From: Nevskia sp964451925
GTDB taxonomy: Bacteria; Pseudomonadota; Gammaproteobacteria; Nevskiales; Nevskiaceae
Length of the DNA stretch: 64,000 nt
Assembly: GCA_964451925.1 (NCBI GenBank)
Contig: CAYVKA010000002.1
Span: 62,001 to 126,000, forward strand
Direction: 5' to 3'
Shown here: positions 24,688 through 34,822 of the stretch, piece by piece
How the letters are laid out: each line of letters starts with the position of its first letter
Position numbering within the stretch: the first letter of the stretch is position 1
Made by a program: the position numbers and the translations under genes
The notes under the pieces: generated by a model
The model's database searches: none
Seen by the model: only the letters and a program-made list of their open reading frames with translations
What the model was told of the DNA's origin: nothing

Positions 24688-26103
24688 TCAGATCGCGCGC
24701 GAAAAGCGCGGCTCTGCGGTGACGCTGTCGCCGCGGGACAGGTAGGCGTCGAACGGCATGGCGATGGAGCGCAGCAGGTAGCGGCCGCTGTGCGTCACGC
24801 TGATGCCCTTGTCGTCGAGCTGGACCAGGCCGTCATCCTGCAGCTGCCGCATCTCGCCTAGTTCCCAGGCGAAATGCGACCGGAAATCCACGCCGTGGCG
24901 GCGCTCGATTTCACCGAACTCCAGCCGGCCGCCGCACATCAGCGCCGCGATCACCTCGCGCCGCAGGCAGTCTTCCGGTGTCAGCAATACGCCGCGCTCC
25001 ACCGCCAGCTGCCCGCCGTCAAGCGCATCCTGATAGTCGCGCAGCGTGCGGGCATTCTGGCTGTAGGCCGCTCCCAGGCGGCTGATCGAGCTCATGCCCA
25101 GCCCCAGCAGGTCGAGCCCGCCGCGGGTGGAATAGCCCTGGAAGTTGCGCTGCAGCGTGCCGGCCCGCAGCGCCTGGGCAAGCTCGTCGTCGGGCAGGGC
25201 GAAGTGGTCCATGCCGATGTAGACATAGCCGGCGTCGAGCAGGCGCTCCACCGTCAGGTACAGCAGCTCCAGCTTGGCGGCGGCGTTGGGCAGCTCGTCC
25301 AGGCGGATGCGGCGCTGGGCCTTGAAGCGCTGCGGCAGATGCGCGTAGCTGTAAGCCGAAATACGATCCGGACGCAGCGCAATCAGCTGATCGAGCGTGC
25401 GGTTGAACGAATGATAGTCCTGCTTCGGCAGGCCGTAGATGAGATCGGCGGACAGCGAGCGGAAACCGGCGTCGCGCGCGGCCTCCATCAGCTGCGCCAC
25501 CTGCTGCCAGGACTGCACGCGGTTGACCGCCTTCTGCACTTCGGGGTCGAAATCCTGAATGCCGAAGCTGGCGCGGTTGAACCCTAGCCCGGACAGTTGC
25601 GCCAGCGAGGCCGGCGTGATGGTGCGCGGGTCGATCTCGATCGAGAACTCGCGCTGCGCGTCGCCGCTGACGTTGAAGGCGCGGTGCAGGGCTTCGAACA
25701 GCTGCGACAGCTGCGACATCGAGAAATACGTCGGCGTCCCGCCGCCAAAATGCAGTTGTTCCACCGGGCGCGAGGACGGGAACAGGGCGCCCTGCAGCGC
25801 GATCTCGCACAGCAGGCGCTGCAGATAGTCCTGGGCCAGTTCCGTGCGGCTGGTGATGATCTTGGTGCAGGCGCAGTAAAAGCACGGGCTGGCGCAGAAC
25901 GGCACGTGCACATACAAGGACAAAGGCGCCCGCGGCGACAGCGCATTGCTCAGCGCGACTGCGGCCCGGTGCTCGGCCGGACCAAAGTCCGGCACGAACT
26001 GCAGCGCGGTCGGATACGAGGTGTAACGCGGCCCGTTGCGGTCGTGCTTGCGGATCAGCGCCGGCGTCGGGAATTCGGCCTTCCACGGGCTGGCGGTGGT
26101 CAT
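24688..26103 (-). CDS. hemN: Oxygen-independent coproporphyrinogen III oxidase
   Basis: Radical SAM enzyme converting coproporphyrinogen III to protoporphyrinogen IX without O2, supplying haem at low oxygen. The 471-residue length is standard for HemN. The cluster motif is CASPCFYCAC (CX3CX2C followed by the HemN-specific extra Cys), and HFGGGTPTY is the SAM-binding stretch. The start overlaps the stop of the SafE-type gene (ATGA). Placement at the end of the cbb3 oxidase cluster agrees with haem demand for the oxidase. Confidence 0.96.
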   Translation of the reverse strand: MTTASPWKAEFPTPALIRKHDRNGPRYTSYPTALQFVPDFGPAEHRAAVALSNALSPRAPLSLYVHVPFCASPCFYCACTKIITSRTELAQDYLQRLLCEIALQGALFPSSRPVEQLHFGGGTPTYFSMSQLSQLFEALHRAFNVSGDAQREFSIEIDPRTITPASLAQLSGLGFNRASFGIQDFDPEVQKAVNRVQSWQQVAQLMEAARDAGFRSLSADLIYGLPKQDYHSFNRTLDQLIALRPDRISAYSYAHLPQRFKAQRRIRLDELPNAAAKLELLYLTVERLLDAGYVYIGMDHFALPDDELAQALRAGTLQRNFQGYSTRGGLDLLGLGMSSISRLGAAYSQNARTLRDYQDALDGGQLAVERGVLLTPEDCLRREVIAALMCGGRLEFGEIERRHGVDFRSHFAWELGEMRQLQDDGLVQLDDKGISVTHSGRYLLRSIAMPFDAYLSRGDSVTAEPRFSRAI

Positions 26104-26786
26104 GACAGCGTCGCCGCCGGCGCGCACCAGCCGGGCAGCCCGGCGTGCGGCAGCACCACGATCGCCGCCAGACCCAGCGCGCCCAGGCCCACCAGCCACC
26201 AGCCGCCGGCCTGCGGGCGCATCGCCAGGTTGCCGCGCGCGCCGCGCCACGCCACCGCCGCAAGCAGCGGCGTGCCGCCCAGCGCGAATGCGGCGGCGAG
26301 CATGGCGCCGCTGGCCGTGCTGCCGGACAAGGCGGCCAGCAGCAGCACCGAATAGAGCAGCCCGCAGGGCAGCAGCGCCCACAGCAGGCCGCGCGAGAAC
26401 AGGTTGAGCCATTGCGGCAGGCCGCTGAAACGGCCGCGCGCCGGCACCTGGCAGCAGGTGGCAGTCGAGCGGCGCGACAGGATCAGCTGTGCGCCGACAC
26501 CGATCAGCGCCACATCGGCGACCGCCTGCAGCACTGCGCCGTTCACCGGGTCGGGGAGGTGCCGCAGCAGCGACTGGCCGAGCGCTCCGAACAGGCCGCC
26601 CAGGGCACCGTAACCCAGCACCCGCCCGCCGTGCAGCCAAGCCAGCGCCACCGGCGCCCGCATCCCGCTGCCGGCGCGGATATGGTGTGTACCCAGAGCG
26701 CCGCACATCGCCACACAATGAACACCGGCCGCGGTGCCGGCCAGAACCATGGCCGGGGCGGTCAGCACGCTGCCGGGAATCCACAT
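26100..26786 (-). CDS. TauE/SafE-type membrane protein (cbb3 cluster)
   Basis: A 228-residue membrane protein with about six hydrophobic helices. The start has the GVHCVAMCGAL motif of the family annotated sulfite exporter TauE/SafE or UreH/DsbD-like transmembrane protein that is routinely found beside ccoNOQP-ccoGHIS. A role in copper or haem handling for oxidase assembly is suspected for this neighbourhood. The paired Cys residues in helix 1 and the CC pair (TATCCQV) could bind metal. It is cotranslated with hemN by an ATGA overlap. Confidence 0.85.
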   Translation of the reverse strand: MWIPGSVLTAPAMVLAGTAAGVHCVAMCGALGTHHIRAGSGMRAPVALAWLHGGRVLGYGALGGLFGALGQSLLRHLPDPVNGAVLQAVADVALIGVGAQLILSRRSTATCCQVPARGRFSGLPQWLNLFSRGLLWALLPCGLLYSVLLLAALSGSTASGAMLAAAFALGGTPLLAAVAWRGARGNLAMRPQAGGWWLVGLGALGLAAIVVLPHAGLPGWCAPAATLS

Positions 26787-26815
26787 GTCAATGCCCTCAG
26801 CGGCGCGCAGGGCCT

Positions 26816-27157
26816 TCAGGGAGCCGGATTGCCGGACTTGCAGTTGGAGCAGCAGGTGGCTTCCGGCAGCACGTAAAGGCGTGCTTCGCCGAGCGCGGCG
26901 CCGCAGCGTTCGCAGATGCCGTAGTGTCCGGTTTCAATGCGGTCGAGCGCGTGCTGGATCTGCAGCAACTCCTGGCGCGTGACTTCGGCCAGGCGGTCGA
27001 GCACCTCGTCGTTCTCACACTCCAGCGCGCGCTCCTCCGAATCCGCCGAAAGCATGGCCGGGCGTCGCCGGCGGCTGCTTTCGACGCTCTCCAGGCGATC
27101 GCTCAGATCGCGGAAGCGGCTGCTGAGGGTGGCTTTGGCGTGTTCGGCAGACATCAT
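26816..27157 (-). CDS. DksA/TraR family zinc-finger protein
   Basis: A 113-residue protein with an N-terminal coiled-coil-like helical half and a C-terminal four-Cys zinc finger (CERC and CSNC). This is the DksA/TraR layout, in which the coiled coil enters the RNA polymerase secondary channel. It is shorter than E. coli DksA (151 aa) and is probably a specialised paralogue. The start is one of two adjacent ATGs (27157 or 27154) after a GGAAAG ribosome site. Its own FNR-type box is 61 bp upstream. Confidence 0.87.
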   Translation of the reverse strand: MMSAEHAKATLSSRFRDLSDRLESVESSRRRRPAMLSADSEERALECENDEVLDRLAEVTRQELLQIQHALDRIETGHYGICERCGAALGEARLYVLPEATCCSNCKSGNPAP

Positions 27158-27218
27158 GGCGTTCTTTCCAGGCTTATGGGCGACCGGGAAAGTCTGTCGC
27201 ATCGCCTGGCCGGCGCCA

Positions 27219-27232
27219 TTGATCTGCATCAA
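27219..27232. promoter_or_regulatory. FNR/ANR-type box, perfect, for the dksA-like gene
   Basis: TTGATCTGCATCAA, exact consensus match, 61 bp upstream of the DksA-like start and 25 bp after the ccoS stop. It may give the dksA-like/safE/hemN genes a promoter separate from the cco operon. Confidence 0.75.
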
Positions 27233-27257
27233 ACCCGAGCGCTGCCGCCGGGTGGGA

Positions 27258-27398
27258 TCAGCGCTCGTCATCGGGCAGGCGGCGCGACAGATCGTCAAGG
27301 CTGTCGAACTGGCCGCTGGCGGTGGCCCACAGGAAAATGGCGATGGCGGCGAACACCACCCCCACACCGAGGGGGATCAGCAAGTAGAGACTGGGCAT
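27258..27398 (-). CDS. ccoS: cbb3 oxidase assembly protein CcoS
   Basis: A 46-residue single-pass membrane protein (MPSLYLLIPLGVGVVFAAIAIFLW) followed by the characteristic FDSLDD motif near residue 31. CcoS is needed for cofactor insertion into cbb3 oxidase. Its ATG overlaps the CcoI stop by one base (TGATG), as is usual for this gene pair. Confidence 0.93.
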   Translation of the reverse strand: MPSLYLLIPLGVGVVFAAIAIFLWATASGQFDSLDDLSRRLPDDER

Positions 27399-29647
27399 CA
27401 GGCCACCTCCGCAGTTCGCTGCAAGGTCAACGCCGGGGCGGGCCGTCGCGCCGGACTCAGGCGCAGCGCGTTGCCCACCACCAGCAGGGAAGAGACGGAC
27501 ATGCCGGCGGCGGCAGCCCAAGGCTGCAGGTGCCCGGTCATGGCCAGCGGCAGCACCAGCAGGTTGTATCCCAGGGCCCAGATCAGGTTTTCGCCGACGC
27601 GGCGGCGTGCCGCCCGGGCGATATCCAGGGCCATGGGCAACGGTGCCAGAGAATCACCGGTCAGCAGCAGGTCGGCATGGGTCTGGGTCAGCGCAGCGCC
27701 CTGCGGCATCGCCGCTGAGGCGTCCGCCGCGGCGAGCAGCGGCGCATCATTGAGCCCGTCGCCCACCGCCAGCACGCGCGCGCCCTGCCGCTGCAGCTGA
27801 CGCAGGCGCTCCAGCTTGCCAGCTGAGGACTGGCGCGCGGCGTGGCGCTCGATGCCGAGCGAGCGGGCCAGCGCTTCGACCGTCTCGCCGGTGTCGCCGC
27901 TGAGCAGCTCCACCGCCAGACCGCGCTGCTGCAGCTCGCCGATCAGCCGCGACACTTCCGGCCGGGTGGTCGAGCCGAGCACAAACCAGGCCAGGGGACG
28001 CGCGGCATCGCACAGCAGTACCGCGGTGTCACCGGTGGCAAGCCCGTTGGCAAGCGGGCTGCTCGCGGGGAAAGGGGCGTATTCGGGTGCACCCAGCCAA
28101 TAGCGCTGGCCTGCGACCATACCGCTGACGCCGCGGCCCGCCTCGTGCCGCACCTGGTCCGCCGCATCGCCCGCTGCCGCCGCCGCCAGCGCCAGGGCGA
28201 TGGGATGGCGGCCGCCTTGCTCAAGCGCCGCGGCGATGCGGGTGCAGGACGCCGCATCCAGCCCGCTCAGCGGCACCACCTGCTTCAGCTGCATGCGCGC
28301 TTCGGTCAGGGTGCCGGTCTTGTCGAACAGCACGGTGTCGATCGAGGTCAGCGCCTGCAAGACGCCTGGATTGGCCACCAACACGCCGCTGCGGGCCAGC
28401 GCGGACGTGGCGGCGGCGAACGCCGCCGGCACCGCCAGGGACAGCGCGCAGGGGCAGCTGGCGACCAGCACCGCCAGCAGCACGTTGAGGGCCGCATCGG
28501 TGCCGCCGCCCCGCCACAGGGTCCAGGCAAAAGCGCAGGCCGCGAACAGCAGAACTGCGGCGATGAAATGCGCCGCCAGGCGGTCGGCGAGCAATTGCAG
28601 CTTCGGCTTGTAGCTCTGGGCCTGGTCGAGCAGGCGGGTGATCTGCGCCAGCAGGGTGGCGGCGCCAACCTGGCGCACGCTGAGGCTCAGCGGCGCGTCG
28701 CCGACATTGATGGCGCCCGCCATCAGCGCCTGTCCGGGGAGGTGCGGCACCGGGCGCGATTCTCCGGTGAGCAGGGATTCATCCAACTCCGCGGCGGCGT
28801 GCAGCAATTCACCGTCCGCCGGCAAGGTGTCGCCAGGAGCGACCACCACTTCGTCGCCCGCCTGCAGCGTGCCGATGGAAACTTCTTCCACGACGCCATT
28901 GCGGCGGCGCTGCGCGGTGAGGCTGCGGCGACCGCCAAGCACGCGCAGATGCTCCGCTGCCAGCGCCCGGGTGCGGCCCTCGAGATAGCGGCCGACGGCC
29001 AGGAACCACACGAACATGGTGGCGGTGTCGAAATACAGGTCGCCGGAGCCGGACACGGTGCGCCAGGCCGAGGCGCCGAAGGCCACGCCCAGGGCCAGGG
29101 CCACCGGCACGTTCATATCCGCCTGGCCCGCGCGCAGCGCCTGCCAGGCGCCCCGGAACAGCGGCCAGCCGGCCCACAGCACGCCGGGGCAGGCCATGAT
29201 GAACTGGGCCCAGCGCAGCAATTGGGCGATGGCCGGCTCCGGGTGGACGCCGAAATAGCTGGGCCAAGCCAGCATCATCACCTGCATGGCGCAAATGGTC
29301 GACACGCCGATGCGCGCGAAGGCCAAGCGGCGCGCGCGCACCTGCCGCGCCGCCGGCTCGTCGCTGGCCAGCACGCGGGGATCGAGGCCGTCATCGTCCA
29401 GCGCCTGCAGCAGGCTCGACAGCCGCGTGGTTTCCGGCCGGAAGCTGAAGCTCACGGTGCGGGCCGCCAGGTTGACCCGCACCGATTCGGCCCGGCCGGC
29501 CAGCAGGCGCTCGGCGCGCGTCGCGCAGTTGGCGCAATGGATGCCGTCGAGCGCCAGCAGCACCGAGCAGCCGTCGCCGGCGGCGGAGCCGAAGCCGCTG
29601 CGGATTTCCGGCCGGTCGAAGGCCGACCAGTCGCGGCCGGATTTCAC
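27398..29647 (-). CDS. ccoI: Copper-exporting P1B-type ATPase for cbb3 oxidase maturation
   Basis: A 749-residue heavy-metal P-type ATPase. It has an N-terminal metal-binding domain with CANC near 38, the TGES actuator loop, the transmembrane metal site SCPCALS, the phosphorylation site DKTGTLT, HP in GGRHPIAL, and the hinge GDGLNDAP. CcoI/FixI moves copper across the inner membrane for the CuB site of cbb3 oxidase. The start is a GTG at 29647, one base after the stop of the preceding 59-residue gene. Confidence 0.95.
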   Translation of the reverse strand: MKSGRDWSAFDRPEIRSGFGSAAGDGCSVLLALDGIHCANCATRAERLLAGRAESVRVNLAARTVSFSFRPETTRLSSLLQALDDDGLDPRVLASDEPAARQVRARRLAFARIGVSTICAMQVMMLAWPSYFGVHPEPAIAQLLRWAQFIMACPGVLWAGWPLFRGAWQALRAGQADMNVPVALALGVAFGASAWRTVSGSGDLYFDTATMFVWFLAVGRYLEGRTRALAAEHLRVLGGRRSLTAQRRRNGVVEEVSIGTLQAGDEVVVAPGDTLPADGELLHAAAELDESLLTGESRPVPHLPGQALMAGAINVGDAPLSLSVRQVGAATLLAQITRLLDQAQSYKPKLQLLADRLAAHFIAAVLLFAACAFAWTLWRGGGTDAALNVLLAVLVASCPCALSLAVPAAFAAATSALARSGVLVANPGVLQALTSIDTVLFDKTGTLTEARMQLKQVVPLSGLDAASCTRIAAALEQGGRHPIALALAAAAAGDAADQVRHEAGRGVSGMVAGQRYWLGAPEYAPFPASSPLANGLATGDTAVLLCDAARPLAWFVLGSTTRPEVSRLIGELQQRGLAVELLSGDTGETVEALARSLGIERHAARQSSAGKLERLRQLQRQGARVLAVGDGLNDAPLLAAADASAAMPQGAALTQTHADLLLTGDSLAPLPMALDIARAARRRVGENLIWALGYNLLVLPLAMTGHLQPWAAAAGMSVSSLLVVGNALRLSPARRPAPALTLQRTAEVA

Positions 29648-29648
29648 T

Positions 29649-29824
29649 TCAGTGGTGGTGGGCGCTCAACGCAGCCGGCTCCGGCAGTGCGGTGAAGCCC
29701 CTGGTGTAGGCCACGATCGCCAGCGTCGAGGCAATGAATACGGATGCCAGCGGCAGCCCCAGCACCAGCCCCAGCTCCAGGAACAGACGCGACTCGGATT
29801 TCGGCTTGGAATGGATTGGCATGC

Positions 29825-29828
<4 letters not shown>
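29649..29828 (-). CDS. Short single-pass membrane protein in the CcoH/FixH position
   Basis: A 59-residue protein beginning MSMPIHSKPKSESRLFLE, with one hydrophobic helix (about 18-42) and ending in LSAHHH. It overlaps the ccoG stop by ATGA and ends one base before the ccoI start, exactly where ccoH/fixH normally sits. CcoH is usually 140-180 residues with a periplasmic domain; here only a membrane anchor and a short tail remain. It may be a minimal CcoH or a replacement. The His-rich end could bind metal (inference). Confidence 0.7.
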
Positions 29829-31230
<1,402 letters not shown>

Positions 31231-31231
<1 letters not shown>

Positions 31232-31509
31232 TATTGACGCTCCGGACTGCGCGGCGCCGTCAGCACGGCGGAAAACAGCGCCGGCACCAGCGCCAGCAGC
31301 CACATCAGCAGGAAGGTGATGCCGATGCCGCCGAGCGTCGGCAGCGGCAGGCTCCAGTTGTCCGGCAACAGCAGCAGCACCACGGTGGACAGCGCCGCGC
31401 CAAGGAACGAGGACCACAGCAGCACGCTGACCAGGCGCAGGCGCGGACGCCTGCCCAGGCCACGGCTGGCGAAGTCCTGTTCGCTGATGCTGGCGCCGTC
31501 ACCGTTCAC
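31231..31509 (-). CDS. Small two-helix membrane protein between ccoP and ccoG
   Basis: A 92-residue protein with two hydrophobic helices (about 25-48 and 57-82). The start GTG at 31509 overlaps the ccoP stop (GTGA), and its own stop overlaps the ccoG start, so it is tightly locked into the cco operon. No family recognised. It could be an assembly or stability factor for the oxidase (inference from position). Confidence 0.75.
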
Positions 31510-32426
31510 GGGGCGGATGCCTTGGCGGCGCCGGCGTCGGCGCTGCCTTCGGCGCCATGCGAGAGGCCGTAGACATACGCCGCCACGACGCGGATCTCGT
31601 CCGGCGTCAGGATGTTCTCATGTGCCGGCATGGTGCTCTGCCGCCCGCCCATGATGGTCTCGCGCACGCCGTCACGGCCGCCGCGGAACAGCCAGATGTT
31701 GTCGGTCAGGTTGGGCGCGCCCAGCGCCTGGTTGCCCTTGCCGTCTGCACCGTGGCACGGCGCGCAGGTCATGGCGAACTGCTTCATGCCGGCTTCGCGC
31801 TTGGCCGGATCCAGCTTGGCGTCGGACCAGTAGGGAACGAAGTCAAGCAGCGCCTGCTGGGCCTCGGGCGGCAGACCGGCACCGATCGCCGGCATCACGC
31901 CGTGGCGTCCGTGGGTGATGGTTTCCACGATCTGCTCCGGCTCGCCGCCGTACAGCCAGTCGTTGTCGGTCAGATTGGGGAAGCCGATGGCGCCATGCGC
32001 GTCGGCGCCATGGCAGCCGGCACAGTTGCCGAGGAACACGGCGCGCCCCAGCGACTGCGCCGAGGAATCCTTGGCCAGCGCCGGGATATCCTTGCCGGCC
32101 AGCGTGGCATACACCGCGCGGCGCTTGGCGGTGAGTTCGTCCAGGCGGGACTGCATCTGCTTGGTCGAAGTCCAGCCCAGCCGGCCGCCGAGATTGCCCA
32201 GGCCGGGATAGAACACCAGGTAGCCGGCGCCGAAGATCACGGTGATGATGAACAGGTTCAGCCACCAGCGGGGCAGCGGGTTGTTGAATTCGCGCAGATC
32301 GTCGTCCCAGACATGGCCGGTGCTTTCGCCCGGCTTGCCGCGCGCATTGGCGTACAGCAGCCACAGACAACCCACCATCATCGCGACGGTGATGACAATG
32401 ATGTAGATGCTCCAGAAGTCGCTCAT
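31506..32426 (-). CDS. ccoP: cbb3-type cytochrome c oxidase subunit III (dihaem)
   Basis: A 306-residue membrane-anchored dihaem cytochrome c. Two N-terminal hydrophobic helices are followed by two periplasmic haem c domains with CAGCH near 135 and CAPCH near 221, with axial Met residues in VMPAIG and STMPAH. It passes electrons to CcoO/CcoN. It overlaps ccoQ upstream and the 92-residue gene downstream, each by 4 nt. Confidence 0.96.
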   Translation of the reverse strand: MSDFWSIYIIVITVAMMVGCLWLLYANARGKPGESTGHVWDDDLREFNNPLPRWWLNLFIITVIFGAGYLVFYPGLGNLGGRLGWTSTKQMQSRLDELTAKRRAVYATLAGKDIPALAKDSSAQSLGRAVFLGNCAGCHGADAHGAIGFPNLTDNDWLYGGEPEQIVETITHGRHGVMPAIGAGLPPEAQQALLDFVPYWSDAKLDPAKREAGMKQFAMTCAPCHGADGKGNQALGAPNLTDNIWLFRGGRDGVRETIMGGRQSTMPAHENILTPDEIRVVAAYVYGLSHGAEGSADAGAAKASAP

Positions 32427-32611
32427 GGACGGATCTCGCGGCAGCAGGGCGGCAGTTCAGCCGCCACCGGCGTGGGGGTGTGTTGCATTTCCTCGGTCAG
32501 CGGCAGTTGCGCGGCTTCCTCGAAGCGTGCGCGGTTGTGGCGGGTGTAGGCCCACCAGCTGACACCGATGAAGCCGATGATGGCTGACAGGGTGAAGATT
32601 CCACTGATCAT
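32423..32611 (-). CDS. ccoQ: cbb3-type cytochrome c oxidase subunit CcoQ
   Basis: A 62-residue single-helix membrane subunit (GIFTLSAIIGFIGVSWWAYT), then a charged cytoplasmic tail. CcoQ stabilises the interaction of CcoP with the core complex. It overlaps ccoO and ccoP by 4 nt each. Confidence 0.92.
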   Translation of the reverse strand: MISGIFTLSAIIGFIGVSWWAYTRHNRARFEEAAQLPLTEEMQHTPTPVAAELPPCCREIRP

Positions 32612-33261
32612 GGACGGCTCTCCGATTTGGCGGGTTCGGCGGCGGCGGCCGGCGCGGCGGCATCCGGCTTGGGCAGCTTGAGCGACTGCAGGAAGGCGAT
32701 CAGCGCGTCCATCTTCGACTTGCCGGCCACCGCGGCGTCGGCGCCGGCGATGTCGCTGTCGGTATAGGGCACGCCCACGGTCTTCAGCGCGCGCATCATC
32801 GCGGGCACTTCACCCGGCTCGAACTGCTCCTTGGCCAGCCAGGGATAGCCCGGCATGTTCGACTCCGGCACCACATCGCGCGGGTTGTGCAGGTGGATCT
32901 GGTGCCACTCGTCGCTGTAGCGGCCGCCGACACGGGCCAGGTCCGGCCCGGTGCGCTTGGAGCCCCACTGGAACGGATGGTCGTAGACCGATTCGCCGGC
33001 CTGCGATGCCGGCCCGTAGCGCAGCACTTCCTCGGCCAGCGAGCGGATCATCTGCGAGTGGCAGCCGTAGCAACCCTCGCGCACGTACACGTCGCGCCCC
33101 GCCACTTCCAGTGGCGTGCGCAGCTGCAGGCCCGGCGCCGGCGTGGTGGCGCTCTTGTCGTTCATCAGCGGGATGATTTCCACCAGGCCGCCGAAGCTGA
33201 TCGCCACCGCGGTCAGCGCCGCCAGCAGCATGACGTTCTTTTCGATGGTTTCGTGTTTCAC
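32608..33261 (-). CDS. ccoO: cbb3-type cytochrome c oxidase subunit II (monohaem)
   Basis: A 217-residue membrane-anchored monohaem cytochrome c with one N-terminal helix and haem motif CYGCHSQM near residue 65, followed by SNMPGYPWL. The GTG at 33261 overlaps the ccoN stop (GTGA) and gives the typical short N-terminus KHETIEKN. Pro/Ala-rich tail. Member of the ccoNOQP operon. Confidence 0.95.
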   Translation of the reverse strand: MKHETIEKNVMLLAALTAVAISFGGLVEIIPLMNDKSATTPAPGLQLRTPLEVAGRDVYVREGCYGCHSQMIRSLAEEVLRYGPASQAGESVYDHPFQWGSKRTGPDLARVGGRYSDEWHQIHLHNPRDVVPESNMPGYPWLAKEQFEPGEVPAMMRALKTVGVPYTDSDIAGADAAVAGKSKMDALIAFLQSLKLPKPDAAAPAAAAEPAKSESRP

Positions 33262-34688
33262 GCGCGTGCCTCCGCGGTGTTGGTAACAGTGTTGGGGGAG
33301 GGAGTGGCCAGCGTGCGCCAGACGTTCCAGGCCATCACCAGCATGCCGCTCAGGAACACCAGGCCGCCGCACAGGCGCACCGCGTAGAACGGGTAGGTGG
33401 CCTTGAGCGACTCGATGAAGCTGTAGGTCAGCGTGCCGTCAGCCTCGGTGGCGCGCCACATCAGGCCCTGCATCAGGCCGGCGCTCCACATCGCGGTGAT
33501 GTACAGAACCGTACCCACGGTGGACAGCCAGAAGTGCAGGTTGATGGCCTTGATGCTGTACATCTGCGGCCGGCCGAAGGCGCGGGGGATCAGCGCGTAG
33601 ATCGAGCCGATGGAGATCATCGCCACCCAGCCGAGAGCGCCGGAGTGGACATGGCCGATGCCCCAGTCGGTGTAGTGCGACAGCGCGTTGACCGTCTTGA
33701 TCGACATCATCGGACCTTCAAAGGTCGACATGCCGTAGAACGACAGCGACACGATCAGGAACTTCAGGATCGGATCGTCGCGCAGCTTATGCCAAGCACC
33801 GCTCAGGGTCATGATGCCGTTGATCATGCCGCCCCAGGACGGCGCCAGCAGGATCAGCGAGAACACCATGCCGAGCGACTGCACCCAGTCCGGCAGCGCG
33901 GTGTAGTGCAGATGATGGGGGCCGGCCCACATGTATACGGCGATCAGCGCCCAGAAGTGCACGATGGACAGGCGGTAGGAGTAGATCGGCTTGCCCACCT
34001 GCTTCGGCACGAAGTAATACATCATGCCGAGGAAGCCGGCAGTGAGGAAGAAGCCCACCGCGTTGTGCCCGTACCACCACTGCACCATGGCGTCGGTGGC
34101 GCCGCTGTAGGCCGAGTAGGAGTGCCACAGGTTGATCGGGATCGCCGCGCTGTTGACGATGTGCACCAGCGCCACCGCCAGGATGAAGGCGCCGAAGAAC
34201 CAGTTGGCCACGTAGATGTGCGACACCGTGCGCTTGGCGATGGTGCCGAAGAACACCACCGCGTAGGCCACCCAGACGACCGCGATGAGGATGTCGATCG
34301 GCCATTCCAGTTCCGCATATTCCTTGCCCTGGGTGATGCCCAGCGGCAGCGTTATCGCCGCCAGCAGGATCACCAGGTTCCAGCCCCAGAAGGTGAAATT
34401 GGCGAGCTTTGGCAGGAACAGCGGGGCGCGGCAGGTTCGCTGCACGCACCAGTAGCTGGTGGCGAACAGCGCACTGCCGCCGAAGGCGAAGATCACCGCG
34501 TTGGTGTGCAGCGGACGCAGGCGGCTGTAGGTCAGCCACGGGATGTCCATATTCAGCTGGGGCCACAGCAGTTCGGCGGCGATCCATACCCCGACCAGCA
34601 TGCCGACAATGCCCCACACCACCGTCATCACCGAGAAGCGGCGCAGTGCGGTGTCCTCATACTGAATGATTGCTTGTTGCTGATCCAT
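33258..34688 (-). CDS. ccoN: cbb3-type cytochrome c oxidase catalytic subunit I
   Basis: A 476-residue, twelve-helix haem-copper oxidase subunit, the O2-reducing core of the high-affinity terminal oxidase. Ligand-bearing segments include LHTNAVIFAFG, WWYGHNAVGFFLTAG, WAGPHHLHYTALPDW and GHVHSGALGW. The ATG at 34688 (MDQQQAIIQ) was chosen over a longer ORF that runs into the regulatory region. A perfect FNR-type box is 55 bp upstream. It is the first gene of ccoNOQP and its assembly genes. Confidence 0.97.
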   Translation of the reverse strand: MDQQQAIIQYEDTALRRFSVMTVVWGIVGMLVGVWIAAELLWPQLNMDIPWLTYSRLRPLHTNAVIFAFGGSALFATSYWCVQRTCRAPLFLPKLANFTFWGWNLVILLAAITLPLGITQGKEYAELEWPIDILIAVVWVAYAVVFFGTIAKRTVSHIYVANWFFGAFILAVALVHIVNSAAIPINLWHSYSAYSGATDAMVQWWYGHNAVGFFLTAGFLGMMYYFVPKQVGKPIYSYRLSIVHFWALIAVYMWAGPHHLHYTALPDWVQSLGMVFSLILLAPSWGGMINGIMTLSGAWHKLRDDPILKFLIVSLSFYGMSTFEGPMMSIKTVNALSHYTDWGIGHVHSGALGWVAMISIGSIYALIPRAFGRPQMYSIKAINLHFWLSTVGTVLYITAMWSAGLMQGLMWRATEADGTLTYSFIESLKATYPFYAVRLCGGLVFLSGMLVMAWNVWRTLATPSPNTVTNTAEARA

Positions 34689-34743
34689 TGATGTCCCCAG
34701 GTGTAGACGGGCGCAAGGATGAGGCACCGCCCCCCGTGCGGCA

Positions 34744-34757
34744 TTGATCCAGATCAA
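34744..34757. promoter_or_regulatory. FNR/ANR-type box between ccoN and the tandem Usp gene
   Basis: TTGATCCAGATCAA, exact consensus match. It is 55 bp from the ccoN start (minus strand) and 65 bp from the Usp start (plus strand), so one site may activate both directions. Confidence 0.85.
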
Positions 34758-34822
34758 GGCGGCCGGGGCAGGCGGGGCGGAAACTCCGCCCCATAGCCGC
34801 CAGCACCCCATCGGAGTCTGCT

